Source of the DNA: JBBQKG01 sp038326655
GTDB taxonomy: Bacteria; Actinomycetota; Thermoleophilia; Solirubrobacterales; JBBDJG01
Reading direction: 5' to 3'
NCBI GenBank assembly: GCA_038326655.1
Contig: JBBQKG010000007.1
Location: 46,650 to 110,649, forward strand
Length of the DNA stretch: 64,000 bases
Of this stretch, positions 41,338 to 49,794 are shown in pieces; the stretch's first letter is position 1, and each line of letters begins with the position of its first letter. The notes beneath the pieces are model-generated. The model worked only from the letters and a program-made list of their open reading frames with translations, did no database searches and was not told where the DNA came from. A program made the translations under genes and the position numbers.

Positions 41338-41975
41338 GCGGGGAGCACGCGCAGAGATGCCCAGAGATACCAGCTTGCGACCGATCGCCAGGGGCGCCAG
41401 GGGCGCGCCAGCGTCACCAGGCGCGGCGGCTGCGGAAGCTTTCGCAGGTGGTAGGCGATCATCGCCGCGCGTCTGATGCCGAGGTCCCCCACCGGGAGCA
41501 CGTCGGGGCGCCCGAGGTGGAACAGGAGGTACATGTCGACGGTCCACTGCCCCACTCCCTTGACATCGAGCAGCCGGCGCGCGACCTCGTCGTCCAGCAC
41601 CTCCTCGATGTCTCCGAGGTGCAGCGCTCCAGTTTCGAGCCGCTCGGCGAGATCCCTGAGGAACAGCACCTTCGCGCGCGAAAGACCGGCGGCGGCACGA
41701 AGGGCTTCCGGCTCGTCTGCCAGCAACGCGGCGGGTGTCGGCGTACGGCCGCCGTACCGATCGGTCAGGCGACCGTAGATGCTCCGGGCCGCCGACACCG
41801 AGAGCTGCTGCCCCACGATCGCCCGCACGAGCGCGCCGTAGTGGTCGCTCGCGGGACCACCTCGATCCGTGCGCGAGCCGAGCTCACACGGGCCGACGCG
41901 CTCGATGATCCCCGCCATCACCGGGTCGGCCGCGGCCAGATATGCGACCGCTTCGCTGTGGTCGGGCTTCGGCAT
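41334..41975 (-). CDS. AlkA-like DNA-3-methyladenine glycosylase (HhH-GPD)
   Basis: Base-excision glycosylase removing alkylated purines. 213 residues. Characteristic are LVRAIVGQQLSVSAARSIYGRL, the helix-hairpin-helix in LLDVKGVGQWTVDMYLLF, and the catalytic Asp in LPVGDLGIRRA. It lacks the N-terminal TATA-box-like domain of E. coli AlkA, as in the short actinobacterial forms. ATG at 41975; the upstream part of the open frame is shadow of the neighbouring lipoprotein. Confidence 0.92.
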   Translation of the reverse strand: MPKPDHSEAVAYLAAADPVMAGIIERVGPCELGSRTDRGGPASDHYGALVRAIVGQQLSVSAARSIYGRLTDRYGGRTPTPAALLADEPEALRAAAGLSRAKVLFLRDLAERLETGALHLGDIEEVLDDEVARRLLDVKGVGQWTVDMYLLFHLGRPDVLPVGDLGIRRAAMIAYHLRKLPQPPRLVTLARPWRPWRSVASWYLWASLRVLPA

Positions 41976-41994
41976 CGTCCGGGCTACGCGAGCA

Positions 41995-42408
41995 CTACGC
42001 GAGGCAGCGCTCCAGCCGCTGCCTGTCCGCGGCACTCGGGACGCGCTCGTATCCGACCACGACGTTGCCATAGCGAGCGTAATAGGCGTCCACGTTCTTG
42101 ATGTGCGCCTGCTCGGCGAGCTTCTTCCAGGCATCCTCCCGTGCCGCGGCCGCCTCGGGCGTGCGCTCGACGCCGAAGTCGGCCTGGTTGCGGCCGTCAC
42201 GCCAGTAGGCGGTGAAGTCGATCCCGCTCTGGGTTGCATGAGGCGCAAGCAGCAGGCGCTACTTCTTCAGACAGCGCTGGATCGCCGCCGGCCGGAGCAC
42301 CTTCCCGCCGGCCGGCTTGCTCGTACCTCCGCCTCCGCCTCCGCCGCATCCGGAGAGGGGCAGAAGCGCGGCGAGCAGGAGTGCGCTCGTGGCCGGCCCG
42401 AACGTCAT
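41995..42408 (-). pseudogene. Lipoprotein gene interrupted by an in-frame amber codon
   Basis: The first 49 codons encode a lipoprotein signal (ALLLAALLPLSGC lipobox), a Gly-rich linker and AAIQRCLKK, then TAG (42259-42261). In the same frame the sequence continues as sensible protein (SGIDFTAYWRDGRNQ, EDAWKKLAEQAHIKNVDAYYARYGNVVVGY, read in pieces, ending RLERCLA) to a stop at 41995. A GAG-to-TAG change would explain it. A 136-residue exported lipoprotein is the likely ancestor. A short overlapping upstream ORF (42405-42503) shares an ATGA with its start; I rate that weak. Confidence 0.65.
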
Positions 42409-42553
42409 GCAAAGGCAACGTGGCGGAACTTCTCGACGGCCTGCGCACGGTCCGCGAACGGCTCGAACTCCAACCGGAGAATCGCTTCCTTCCCGGTCTC
42501 CATCCGGATCAAGATACAGCCTGCCCTGCGGGCCTCGGTCTCGACGGCAAGGA

Positions 42554-42586
42554 AAGCCCGGCGGGGCCTGAGGCACCGCCGGGCTT
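42554..42586. terminator. Strong symmetrical terminator-like hairpin
   Basis: Perfect 11-base arms AAGCCCGGCGG and CCGCCGGGCTT with an 11-base loop, 27 bases past the stop of the 81-residue minus-strand gene. On the minus strand TTTCC follows (the arm ends CTT then TCC). Probably ends that transcript. Confidence 0.75.
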
Positions 42587-42612
42587 ATCGCTCCGCTGGA
42601 GGGAGGAGCTAC

Positions 42613-42858
42613 CTAGATGCCGGGCCAGCCGGCGGTCCGCAGCAGGTTGCGCTCCGGGGGGAAGAGCCAACCTGTGTGGACCGCTCGCTGGACTGCCGAC
42701 TCCTGGGACCGCCGGTCGGCGGTTTGGACACCCAGGAACTCGAGGATTCTCGGCACGGAGGGGTTGTGGAGGAGCTGGTGCCGGACGGTCGTGTAGCGGC
42801 GCTCGCGTCGCTGGCCGCGAGCAATTCGAACGAGCTTCTTGAGGGGGCGTAGGTTCAT
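42613..42858 (-). CDS. Small basic hypothetical protein
   Basis: 81 residues, MNLRPLKKLVRIARGQRRER..., Arg/Lys-rich N-terminus, then a mixed segment ILEFLGVQTADRRSQESAVQ and WLFPPERNLLRTAGWPGI. No signal peptide or membrane segment. I do not recognise it. Support is the consistent codon pattern and the terminator right after the stop; the reading frame opens earlier, without a clear start. Confidence 0.5.
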   Translation of the reverse strand: MNLRPLKKLVRIARGQRRERRYTTVRHQLLHNPSVPRILEFLGVQTADRRSQESAVQRAVHTGWLFPPERNLLRTAGWPGI

Positions 42859-43165
42859 GCTCCCATCATGCGCGCAGGTGACACGAGGGGCAACCAACGT
42901 TCGTCCACGGCCACAACGCCCCGCGATCGCGGCCATCCGTACAACGGCGGCTCGCACATCGGCTACGGTGGGTAGTGCATCGGCCCTGTTACGGGGCGAC
43001 GATTCGCCGGTTTCGACTCTCGTCTTGCGCTCCGCGCCGGAGAGCGCCGAGGATTCGGAGGAGAGCCTCCCTTGGCGGGTGACCGACTTGAAGCCACCGG
43101 GGGCACTACGCTTCCTTCCTCCTTCGTGTGGCTCCCGCTTTGAGGGGAGCAAGGGGGACCGACGC
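42859..43165. other. Intergenic leader of MpsC-type gene, no gene seen
   Basis: A 307-base stretch between divergent genes. GC-rich with runs such as GGGGCGACGATTCGCC and GGAGAGCCTCCC that could fold locally. I compared it with tmRNA and fluoride riboswitch cores and found no convincing match. It probably holds two promoters and a long leader for the downstream gene. Confidence 0.4.
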
Positions 43166-43570
43166 ATGTCGGACACCGAGCACCTCGGACGAGGCAGGAC
43201 CTCTTCTGCAATATCGAACGGCGTGGTGCAGATCATGCACGAGTACACCGGCAGAGGGCCGACCAAGGCGCGCACCACGATCAGCGGCGATAGCGTGCTG
43301 ATCGTGCTTGGCGACACGCTCTCCAAGGGAGAGAAGACGCTGGCGGCGAAAGGCGAGGGCGCAGCCGTCCTCAGCATGAGGCACTCCTATCAGCAAGCGA
43401 TGAGCCAAGACATGATCGCGATCGTCGAGAAGCACGTCGACCGGAAGGTGATCGCGTTCATGAGCACCAATCACATCGACCCCGACCTGGCGGCCGAGGT
43501 GTTCGTGCTCGAGCCTCTGCCGGCCTCCGAGCAGACCGAGGAGATCGAGGAGATCCCCGCGCCGGAGTGA
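43166..43570 (+). CDS. DUF2294 / MpsC-family protein
   Basis: 134-residue protein, MSDTEHLGRGRTSSAISNGVV..., with the family pattern YTGRGPTKARTTISGDSVLIVLGDTLSKGEKTL (read in pieces), a basic-helix RHSYQQAMSQDMIAIVEKHVDRKVIAFMS and an acidic tail EQTEEIEEIPAPE. The family is linked elsewhere to Na+-dependent membrane-potential or bicarbonate systems (MpsC); no other such genes are near. ATG at 43166 follows GGGGAGCAAGGGGG. Confidence 0.75.
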   Translation: MSDTEHLGRGRTSSAISNGVVQIMHEYTGRGPTKARTTISGDSVLIVLGDTLSKGEKTLAAKGEGAAVLSMRHSYQQAMSQDMIAIVEKHVDRKVIAFMSTNHIDPDLAAEVFVLEPLPASEQTEEIEEIPAPE

Positions 43571-43579
43571 CCTGACGGG

Positions 43580-44875
43580 TCACCGTGGCCGTGGCGGCTG
43601 CCGATCCGTGCAGGCCGCGGCGAGTCCGAGGAGCAGTTTGCGCTCGCGTGCATTGCGGGTCAGCGCTGCCGCGCGCTCGAACTCATCGCGGGCCTCGCCG
43701 AAGCGGTCCAGCTTCGCGAGCAGATCCCCGCGGACGCTCGGCAGCAGGTGGTAGCTCCCGAGGGAGGGCTCGGAGGCGAGCGCATCAACGACCTCGAGGC
43801 CTGCGGCCGGACCGAACGCCATCCCCAGCGCGACCGCACGATTCAGCTCCACCACGGGCGACGGCGCGAGCTCGGCCAGCGCATCGTAGAGCGCCACGAT
43901 GCGCACCCAGTCCGTCTCCGCGCCCGTGCGCGCACGCGCGTGACAGGCGGCGATCGCCGCCTGCAGGGCGTACGGGCCGAGGGCACCGCCGAGCTCCTCG
44001 GCACGCTCGAGCGCCGCGAGCCCACGACCAACGAGGATGTGATCCCAGCGCGCGCGGTCTTGATCGAGCAGCAGGATGGGCTCTCCCGTCGGACCGACTC
44101 GCGCCCCCAACCTGGATGCCTGGATCTCGATCAGCGCGACGAGGCCGTGGACCTCAGGCTCCCTGGGGAGGAGCTCGGCCACGATCCGGCCCAGGCGGAG
44201 CGCGTCCTCGCAGAGCGCGGGTCGCAGCCAGTCGTCGCCGGCGGTCGCCGAGTAGCCCTCGTTGAAGATCAGGTAGATCACCTCGAGCACGGACGACAGA
44301 CGGTCGGTGAGCTCGTCTCCGCTGGGGACCTCGAACGGGACGCGTGCCTCCGCGAGCGTCCGCTTCGCCCGCACGATTCGCTGGGCGACGGTCGGCTCCG
44401 CGACAAGAAACGCGCGCGCGATCTCCTCGGTCTTCAGACCACCGAGCAGGCGCAGCGTGAGTGCGACGCGCGCCTCGGTGGACAGCACCGGATGGCAGGC
44501 CGTGAACACGAGGCGCAGGAGGTCGTCGCCGATGCCGTCGTCGAGCTGGTCGTCGATCGCCGCTTCGAGATCCAGCGCGGCCCCCTCTCCTTCAACCTCG
44601 AGCTCCCGGCCGAGCTCCTCGTGCTTGCGTTCCAAGAGCGTCCTTCTGCGGAGGACGTCGATCCCACGATGCTTCGCCGTGGCCATGAGCCAGGCGCCCG
44701 GGTTGTCCGGGACGCCTGACTCCGGCCACCGCTCGAGCGCCGCGACCAGCGCATCTTGTGCGAGCTCCTCGGCGAGGCCGACGTCGCGCACGATCCGCGC
44801 AAGCCCGGCGATCAGCCTGGCTGACTCGATCCGCCAGACCGCGTCGATCGTTCGATGAGTATCGGAAGCCGTCAA
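43580..44875 (-). CDS. ECF-family RNA polymerase sigma factor, ECF42 type
   Basis: 431-residue sigma factor. Region 2 (LIAGLARIVRDVGLAEELAQDALVAALERWPESGVPDNPGAWLMATAKHRGIDVLRR, in pieces) and region 4 (LTLRLLGGLKTEEIARAFLVAEPTVAQRIVRAKR) are followed by a ~220-residue helical C-terminal extension (DUF6596-like), unusual for ECFs and typical of ECF42. No anti-sigma gene is present; in this class the C-terminal extension and DGPF partner proteins replace it. Start is TTG; an in-frame TAG lies just upstream, so there is no other option. Coupled to the upstream DGPF gene. Confidence 0.93.
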   Translation of the reverse strand: MTASDTHRTIDAVWRIESARLIAGLARIVRDVGLAEELAQDALVAALERWPESGVPDNPGAWLMATAKHRGIDVLRRRTLLERKHEELGRELEVEGEGAALDLEAAIDDQLDDGIGDDLLRLVFTACHPVLSTEARVALTLRLLGGLKTEEIARAFLVAEPTVAQRIVRAKRTLAEARVPFEVPSGDELTDRLSSVLEVIYLIFNEGYSATAGDDWLRPALCEDALRLGRIVAELLPREPEVHGLVALIEIQASRLGARVGPTGEPILLLDQDRARWDHILVGRGLAALERAEELGGALGPYALQAAIAACHARARTGAETDWVRIVALYDALAELAPSPVVELNRAVALGMAFGPAAGLEVVDALASEPSLGSYHLLPSVRGDLLAKLDRFGEARDEFERAAALTRNARERKLLLGLAAACTDRQPPRPR

Positions 44876-44924
44876 GACGATCGACTACAGCATCGATGCT
44901 CGCTGCGGCAGGCGGCAGGCGCGA

Positions 44925-45353
44925 CTACTGGTTGTCCGCCGCCCGCTCGCGCAGGCGCGCCTCCTGCTCCCTGAGCTCAGGCGTGAACTCCTCACCGAAG
45001 TCCTCCGCCTCGAACACCTGACGAATCTCGATCTCGGATTCCTCGCCGGGCATCGGATTGGGAGAGCGCTTGACCCATTCGATCGCCTCCTCCTTCGACT
45101 TCGCCTGAATCAGCCAGAAGCCGGCGATCAGCTCCTTCGTCTCGGTGAAGGGCCCGTCGATCACGGTCCGCTTGTCCCCCGAGAACTTGACGCGCGCGCC
45201 CTTCGAGCTCGGCTGGAGCCCCTCGCCGGCGAGCATCACGCCGGCCTTCACGAGCTCTTCGTTGTACTTGCCCATCTCGGCGAGGAGCTTCTCGTCCGGC
45301 AAGACGCCCGCCTCCGAGGTGGGAGTGGCCTTGACCATCACCATGAACCGCAT
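44925..45353 (-). CDS. DGPF-motif YCII-related protein
   Basis: 142-residue YCII-fold protein (MRFMVMVKATPTSEAG...) with the name-giving motif VIDGPFTETKELIAGFWLI and the ending REQEARLRERAADNQ. Such proteins are encoded next to ECF42 sigma factors and are their usual regulon. It lies upstream of the sigma gene on one transcript. An ECF42-type promoter is visible 41 bases upstream. Confidence 0.93.
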   Translation of the reverse strand: MRFMVMVKATPTSEAGVLPDEKLLAEMGKYNEELVKAGVMLAGEGLQPSSKGARVKFSGDKRTVIDGPFTETKELIAGFWLIQAKSKEEAIEWVKRSPNPMPGEESEIEIRQVFEAEDFGEEFTPELREQEARLRERAADNQ

Positions 45354-45393
45354 CGTCGTGCCTCCTTGTGGTTTTGGGGTCTCTACCTACACG

Positions 45394-45419
45394 TCGAACG
45401 AGCCGCCGCAAGATCGACA
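45394..45419 (-). promoter_or_regulatory. Putative ECF42-type promoter of DGPF-sigma operon
   Basis: On the minus strand TGTCGA (45414-45419), a 17-base spacer and CGAC (from 45396) match the TGTCGA ... CGA pattern I recall for ECF42 promoters. Position (about 40 bases before the DGPF ATG) fits autoregulation by the downstream sigma factor. Confidence 0.65.
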
Positions 45420-45464
45420 CGACCCCCAAGTTTTTTTGACGTCGCCGCCTCCTCTTCAAAGCGT

Positions 45465-45496
45465 GCGAAGGGCCGCCGGTGAGGGCGGCCCTTCGC
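45465..45496. terminator. Isolated perfect hairpin
   Basis: 13-base arms GCGAAGGGCCGCC and GGCGGCCCTTCGC with a 6-base loop. It lies upstream of the ECF42-type promoter and is not attached to any recognised gene end. Possibly a terminator of an unidentified plus- or minus-strand transcript. Confidence 0.55.
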
Positions 45497-46169
45497 CAGG
45501 TGCGATTCTGAGCAAAGAGGCGGGCTTGGTGTGCCGGGTGGGACGTGGCCCCGGCCCCGCCGCTTGCTGGCGCTAGGGTGAGATTCCGCTACGCGGCTCG
45601 CACCCTGCACGCGACCCGCCGGCGCTCACGCGACGGCGGGAACGGGCGGCCGCCTAGCGGCCCCGCACCTCCAGCGTCCCGAAAAGCATGTGATTCGTAG
45701 GACCACCTCCTTTCTCTGGTCCGGTAATTGAAGCATGTGCGGGCCACGGCTCGGGTCGACCCACCTCTGTCCAGGTCGTCTTGATCAGCGAGCCGTTTGT
45801 ACACGGGTCCATGCTCCGGCCCCTGACTTTGGTCCGTCGGTCGATTCCCAAGCGCTCGGAGAAGGAGCATCATTGATGACATGGCGATTCCTCGGGTCAG
45901 GCACCTGGTGCTGGTTCGCTCCTCGGGATCAGACGAGCAGATCCGGCGCTACCGGCTGGCCCGCCTGGACGAAATCGCGCTGCTCTCCCCACCCGACCCG
46001 GCTCCCGGCGACGGCCAGCCGGCTCGTGGTCCAAAACGAGCCCCTTTGAGGAATCGGCAACGTCAAAGGAAGCCCGACGACGCCGGTTCTCCTCCGTCAC
46101 CGTCTGACTAGGCGGCCGTCTGACTAGGCGGACATCGCGCGGGTCGTGTCCCCAGAGAGCCATCGACGG
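45497..46169. other. About 670 bases with no convincing gene
   Basis: Contains: a hairpin GGACCA/TGGTCC around 45700-45725 whose loop presents AGAAAGGAGG, an almost exact complement of the 16S anti-Shine-Dalgarno, followed on the minus strand by an 11-codon ORF (MLFGTLEVRGR, 45654-45689); a weak plus-strand ORF at 45881-46111; and a perfect tandem 16-base duplication CCGTCTGACTAGGCGG at 46100-46131. None of these is enough for a gene call. Confidence 0.4.
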
Positions 46170-46406
46170 CTAATTGCTTCCGAACAACTCGATGACGGAG
46201 CTGAACATGGCGGGCCATCCTCCTGCGAATCCCGCCGGCGTTGAGCAATCCGTGGTGTGCGGGAAATTCGTCTCGGTGAGGATTTGCGCGTTCTCCGAGC
46301 CGACCACGTTGCCGGCGCTGTCATAGAGCACCGAGGGCACCAGCAGGCTGCCCTTGCCCCAGAAAGCTCGGCTCAACTCGCGCACGCAGCTCGTCCGGGT
46401 GCTCAC
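46170..46406 (-). CDS. Hypothetical ORF or gene fragment after tRNA-Met
   Basis: 78-codon ORF from a GTG, VSTRTSCVRELSRAFWGKGSL... ending FSSVIELFGSN. Residue pattern (VPSVLYDSAGNVVGSENAQILTE) looks like part of an exported protein but there is no signal peptide and no upstream remainder because the tRNA begins 45 bases away. It may be a fragment left by a recombination at the tRNA. Low confidence as a functional gene. Confidence 0.35.
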   Translation of the reverse strand: MSTRTSCVRELSRAFWGKGSLLVPSVLYDSAGNVVGSENAQILTETNFPHTTDCSTPAGFAGGWPAMFSSVIELFGSN

Positions 46407-46450
46407 CAGCGACCCGAGCCTGGCCCAGCAGGGCTAGAAGAGGTTACGAG

Positions 46451-46524
46451 TGGGCCGGGGTGGATTCGAACCACCGACCTACGGGTTATGAGCCCGCTGC
46501 TCTGAACCGCTGAGCTACCGGCCC
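46451..46524 (-). tRNA. tRNA-Met (anticodon CAU)
   Basis: Cloverleaf on the minus strand: acceptor GGGCCGG/CCGGCCC, D arm GCTC...GAGC, anticodon stem GCGGG/CCCGT with loop CTCATAA, T arm GGTGG-TTCGAAT-CCACC, discriminator A. The 1:72 pair is G-C, so not initiator tRNA; elongator Met, though a CAU tRNA could also be tRNA-Ile2. No CCA is encoded. Confidence 0.95.
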
Positions 46525-46577
46525 GCTGCGGCCAGCCTAGCGGCCGCGCTGGTCGCCCGAAAGCGCGCTGCGCCGGG

Positions 46578-49500
46578 TTAGGGAACGAATAGGCCCTGCG
46601 TCAGGAACAGGGTGTTCCCGGCGGTCTCGGCGTCACCGTCGGTGCCACCGTCGAAGACCTCGACCCGGCCGAGTCCCCAGACGGCGCGATGGCCCGCCGT
46701 CACCGCTCCCGGCACGATCGCATCGACGGTCGTATCGACCGAGCAGCTGGCGCCGATCGAGCTGTCGGCGACCGTGGCCGTGCATGGCACCGTGGCGTTG
46801 AACGGCGAGTCCAGGGTGGTCGCCACGCCACCGCTGTCGGAGTCCGTGATGCGAAGCCTCGTGGTGACCTGGATCTCGCCGGTGTAGTCGCTGCCGGAGG
46901 CTGCATTCGCGGCGCCACACGCCGCCGCGCCCGGCAGGCAGCGAACGTCGCTGACCGAGGTTCGAACCCTGACGTCCCCCCCGCTCACGTCGAGACGCAC
47001 CTGGCCGACCATGTTCGAGCTCGCGCCGTTGGCGTCGCCGGTACCGACCGTGAGGTTGGCCGAGGACTGGAGCGGCGGCGCGCAGGAGGGCGAGCTGAGC
47101 GGCGCTCCGTGGGTCCGGTTGGACGTGCGGCAGGGCCTGAACGAAGGCACGAGCGACGCGACGTCCGGCGTCGCACCCTTCGGGCGGACGTAGGTAGTTG
47201 GCGCCACCGGTGTGGTTGGCAACGCATGGAACGAGGTCGTGTCGAGATAGATGTTGCGGTCGCAGTCGGCGGTGACCAGGTTGTTGTCGAACTCGACCTT
47301 GATCGTGTGCGTGCCGGCGGCGCCGCCGTTGGTCGAGTCGAGCGGCAGGCTGAAGTCCGTGAAGCCCGTCTGATTCACGTCGATCGAGCGCGCGGCGAAA
47401 CCGTCGATCGAGACGATCGCCACGGGCGGGCCCTGGCACTGGTCGCCGTACATCCGCAGCGTGACCTGGTCGACCGCGGCGGGAACCGTGTACTGCTTGG
47501 TCGCATAGCTCGGTGACTTGCGGAAGCTGATCGTGTTGCCGCCACTCGCGTTCGGGTCTGCGATGTTGCGGATCGCGACTCCGTCGTTGGGTGTCGGTGA
47601 CATCGTCTCTCCCTCGAAGCTGACCTGCGGCACGTAGGTCGCCGTCAGGATCTCGTCACTCGACGGAATCGTGATCGTATGCGCCCGCGCCCCGCCGTCG
47701 GACCAGCCTGCGAACCCGTACGTGACGCCGCCCGAGACGAAGCTTGGCTCCGCCGAGATCGTGGAGTTGAACCCGATCGCGGCCGGCTGGACGTACGGAG
47801 CGTTTGTGGCGGTGCCGCCGTAGGTGATCGATGCGCCCGGCGGCGAGCTCTTGAAGCTCAAGCTCACCGACCGCGGCCAGATGTCGACGGTCTTCTGGTC
47901 GCTGCGGCCGAGCGAGTCGGTCGCGATCAGCGTGATCCGGTAGTGGGCGTTGGCGTCGTGGTCTGTCGCGGCCTGGAAGGTGTTGAGGTTCCCTGTGAGA
48001 CCGGTGAGCGTGTGCACGTGCGTGTTGTGGATCAGGTTCACCTGCCACTGGAGTGAGGTTCCGGTGAGCTGGCCGTCCTCGGGATCGGTGGCCTTGCCGC
48101 GCAGCTCGATCGTCTGGCCGATGTAGAACTCCGAGCCGTCGACGGGCCCCTGGATCGTCGCGGTGGGCGGCGTGTTCCCGACCGAGACGTGAGCCGTGGC
48201 GGTGCCCTTCGCCAGGTTGCTGTCGGTAACGGTCAGCTTGGCGTCGTACTCGCCCGCGGCCGTGTAGGTGTGGGGAGGGTCGCGCACGGTCGAGTGCGCG
48301 GTGCCGTCCCCGAAGTCCCAGTCGTAGGTGATCGGGTCGTTGTCCGGGTCGCTCGATCCCTGCCCGCTGAAGGCGACGTTAAGGGGCGGCGCGCCGAAGT
48401 TCGGCGTGGCCGTTGCCTGGGCGATCGGGGTGCGGTTGGTCGGCGTGTAGACGATCCGCTTCACCGATCCGGTGCCCGGATTGCCGTCCCCGAAGTCGAC
48501 GTAGAAGAGGTCGTTGCCCGGGCCGAGCTCGAGGTCGACCGGCACCGGTCCGTTGGTCGAGAAGTCGATCGCGCCGGTGACGTGACCCGTGCCGTCGATC
48601 TGCAGCCGCTTGATGAACGACAGCACGTAGTCGGCGATGAAGACGTTGCCGTTGAAGTCGCTCGGGTAGGCGCCGCCCGGATACACCGGGCCGCCGATGA
48701 TCGCGGCCGAGTAGTTCTGTACCGGCGTGTGGTCGTAGTAGTAGTCGGGCGGCGTGGCGGCCTGCGCGGTGCCCTCCTTGGCGTACTCGGTCTGGCAGCC
48801 CGTGAGGTCCTTGTAGCCCGACGTGTGGAAAGGGCCCTCGTAGCAGGGCCAGCCGTAGTTCTGGCCCGGCCCGGTGGAGAGGCTCTCCTCCTCGTGGCTG
48901 TTCCAGCCGACGTCGCCGATCGCCGGGCCCGTCCCGGGGCGGAGGGTGAAGCGATACGGGTTGCGGAAGCCCTTCGCGTAGAGCTTCGTGCAGACGTGGG
49001 TGAGGTCGGTATCGGCCGGGCAGAAGGAGTGCCCCGGCAGGCCGTTGCCGTTGCGGTCGATGTGGATGATCTTCCCGGACAGGCTCTGCTCGTTGTACGT
49101 GCGAAGCGCGCCTGGATCGACGTTGTTGAAATCGGAGGAGTCTCCGTCGCCCACCCACAGGCTCCCATCGGGGTCCGACCGCACGGTGCCCACCATGTGG
49201 GACAGGTTGTCGGCCGGGATGCAGTCCAAGGTGTTGGAGGGCGTCCCGCACGGAGGCGTGCCGATCGTGCCGAGCACGGTCGTCTCGGCCGAGGCGGTGT
49301 TGGTGTCGCTCACGGTCACGCGCGTGAGGCGAGAGGTCCGCGGTGTCGTGCCGGGCGAAGGCGTCGGCTCGTAGACGTAGAGCAACCAGAGGTAGTGGTT
49401 CGTCGCGAAGTCGCTGTCCACGGCGATCTCCTCGAGCCCGCGATCGGCGTCCTTGTTGACGTGGTTGCCGATGTCGAGCAACTGGACCAGCGACCCCGTC

Positions 49501-49715
49501 GTGGTCTGGACGAAGACCTTGCCGTACTGCTGCGCGATGAACATGCGCCCGTCGGGCGCCCAGGCAATCGAGGTGGGCTGGGCCAATCCCGAAACGACGG
49601 TGCGCTCCTCGAAACCGGTTGGCAGAGTCGCAGCTTCGGCAGACCCGACGCCGATGACGAGTGCAATCCCGGCGAATCCGACAGCCGCGGCCGCCCTCAT
49701 GGCGTTGAGCCGCAT
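46578..49715 (-). CDS. Exported PQQ-type sugar dehydrogenase with PKD domain and novel C-terminal domain
   Basis: 1045 residues. Signal peptide (AAAVGFAGIALVIGVGSAEA), then a glucose/sorbosone-dehydrogenase-like six-bladed propeller to about 420 (ERTVVSGLAQPTSIAWAPDG, GLEEIAVDSDF, AKGFRNPYRFTLRPGTG, NYGWPCYEG). A PKD domain follows (AQATATPNFGAPPLNVAFSGQGSSDPDND... DWDFGDG, in pieces, about 432-515), then Ig-like/carbohydrate-binding regions. Residues about 842-1045 form a domain also found at the ends of the metallophosphoesterase and repeat protein downstream. Likely oxidises or binds extracellular sugars; the C-terminal domain has no name I know. Confidence 0.85.
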   Translation of the reverse strand: MRLNAMRAAAAVGFAGIALVIGVGSAEAATLPTGFEERTVVSGLAQPTSIAWAPDGRMFIAQQYGKVFVQTTTGSLVQLLDIGNHVNKDADRGLEEIAVDSDFATNHYLWLLYVYEPTPSPGTTPRTSRLTRVTVSDTNTASAETTVLGTIGTPPCGTPSNTLDCIPADNLSHMVGTVRSDPDGSLWVGDGDSSDFNNVDPGALRTYNEQSLSGKIIHIDRNGNGLPGHSFCPADTDLTHVCTKLYAKGFRNPYRFTLRPGTGPAIGDVGWNSHEEESLSTGPGQNYGWPCYEGPFHTSGYKDLTGCQTEYAKEGTAQAATPPDYYYDHTPVQNYSAAIIGGPVYPGGAYPSDFNGNVFIADYVLSFIKRLQIDGTGHVTGAIDFSTNGPVPVDLELGPGNDLFYVDFGDGNPGTGSVKRIVYTPTNRTPIAQATATPNFGAPPLNVAFSGQGSSDPDNDPITYDWDFGDGTAHSTVRDPPHTYTAAGEYDAKLTVTDSNLAKGTATAHVSVGNTPPTATIQGPVDGSEFYIGQTIELRGKATDPEDGQLTGTSLQWQVNLIHNTHVHTLTGLTGNLNTFQAATDHDANAHYRITLIATDSLGRSDQKTVDIWPRSVSLSFKSSPPGASITYGGTATNAPYVQPAAIGFNSTISAEPSFVSGGVTYGFAGWSDGGARAHTITIPSSDEILTATYVPQVSFEGETMSPTPNDGVAIRNIADPNASGGNTISFRKSPSYATKQYTVPAAVDQVTLRMYGDQCQGPPVAIVSIDGFAARSIDVNQTGFTDFSLPLDSTNGGAAGTHTIKVEFDNNLVTADCDRNIYLDTTSFHALPTTPVAPTTYVRPKGATPDVASLVPSFRPCRTSNRTHGAPLSSPSCAPPLQSSANLTVGTGDANGASSNMVGQVRLDVSGGDVRVRTSVSDVRCLPGAAACGAANAASGSDYTGEIQVTTRLRITDSDSGGVATTLDSPFNATVPCTATVADSSIGASCSVDTTVDAIVPGAVTAGHRAVWGLGRVEVFDGGTDGDAETAGNTLFLTQGLFVP

Positions 49716-49794
49716 CCAGCGAGGCTATACCTGGCCCGATCCTCCCGTCAAGGAAATCTCTCCCCAGCGGAGTCCTGCGTCAGATTCCGCCGTG

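Noticed and set aside
42859..43165. Fluoride riboswitch or tmRNA in the leader of the DUF2294 gene
   Set aside because: Only short stretches resemble these (GGGGCGACGATTCGCC); the core residues and 3' parts are missing.
45700..45716. Remnant of a 16S rRNA 3' end on the plus strand
   Set aside because: The similarity is limited to the anti-Shine-Dalgarno sequence; nothing of helix 45 or upstream rRNA is there. It reads better as a Shine-Dalgarno on the minus strand.
46100..46131. Start of a CRISPR or tandem-repeat array
   Set aside because: Only two adjacent 16-base copies without spacers or cas genes.
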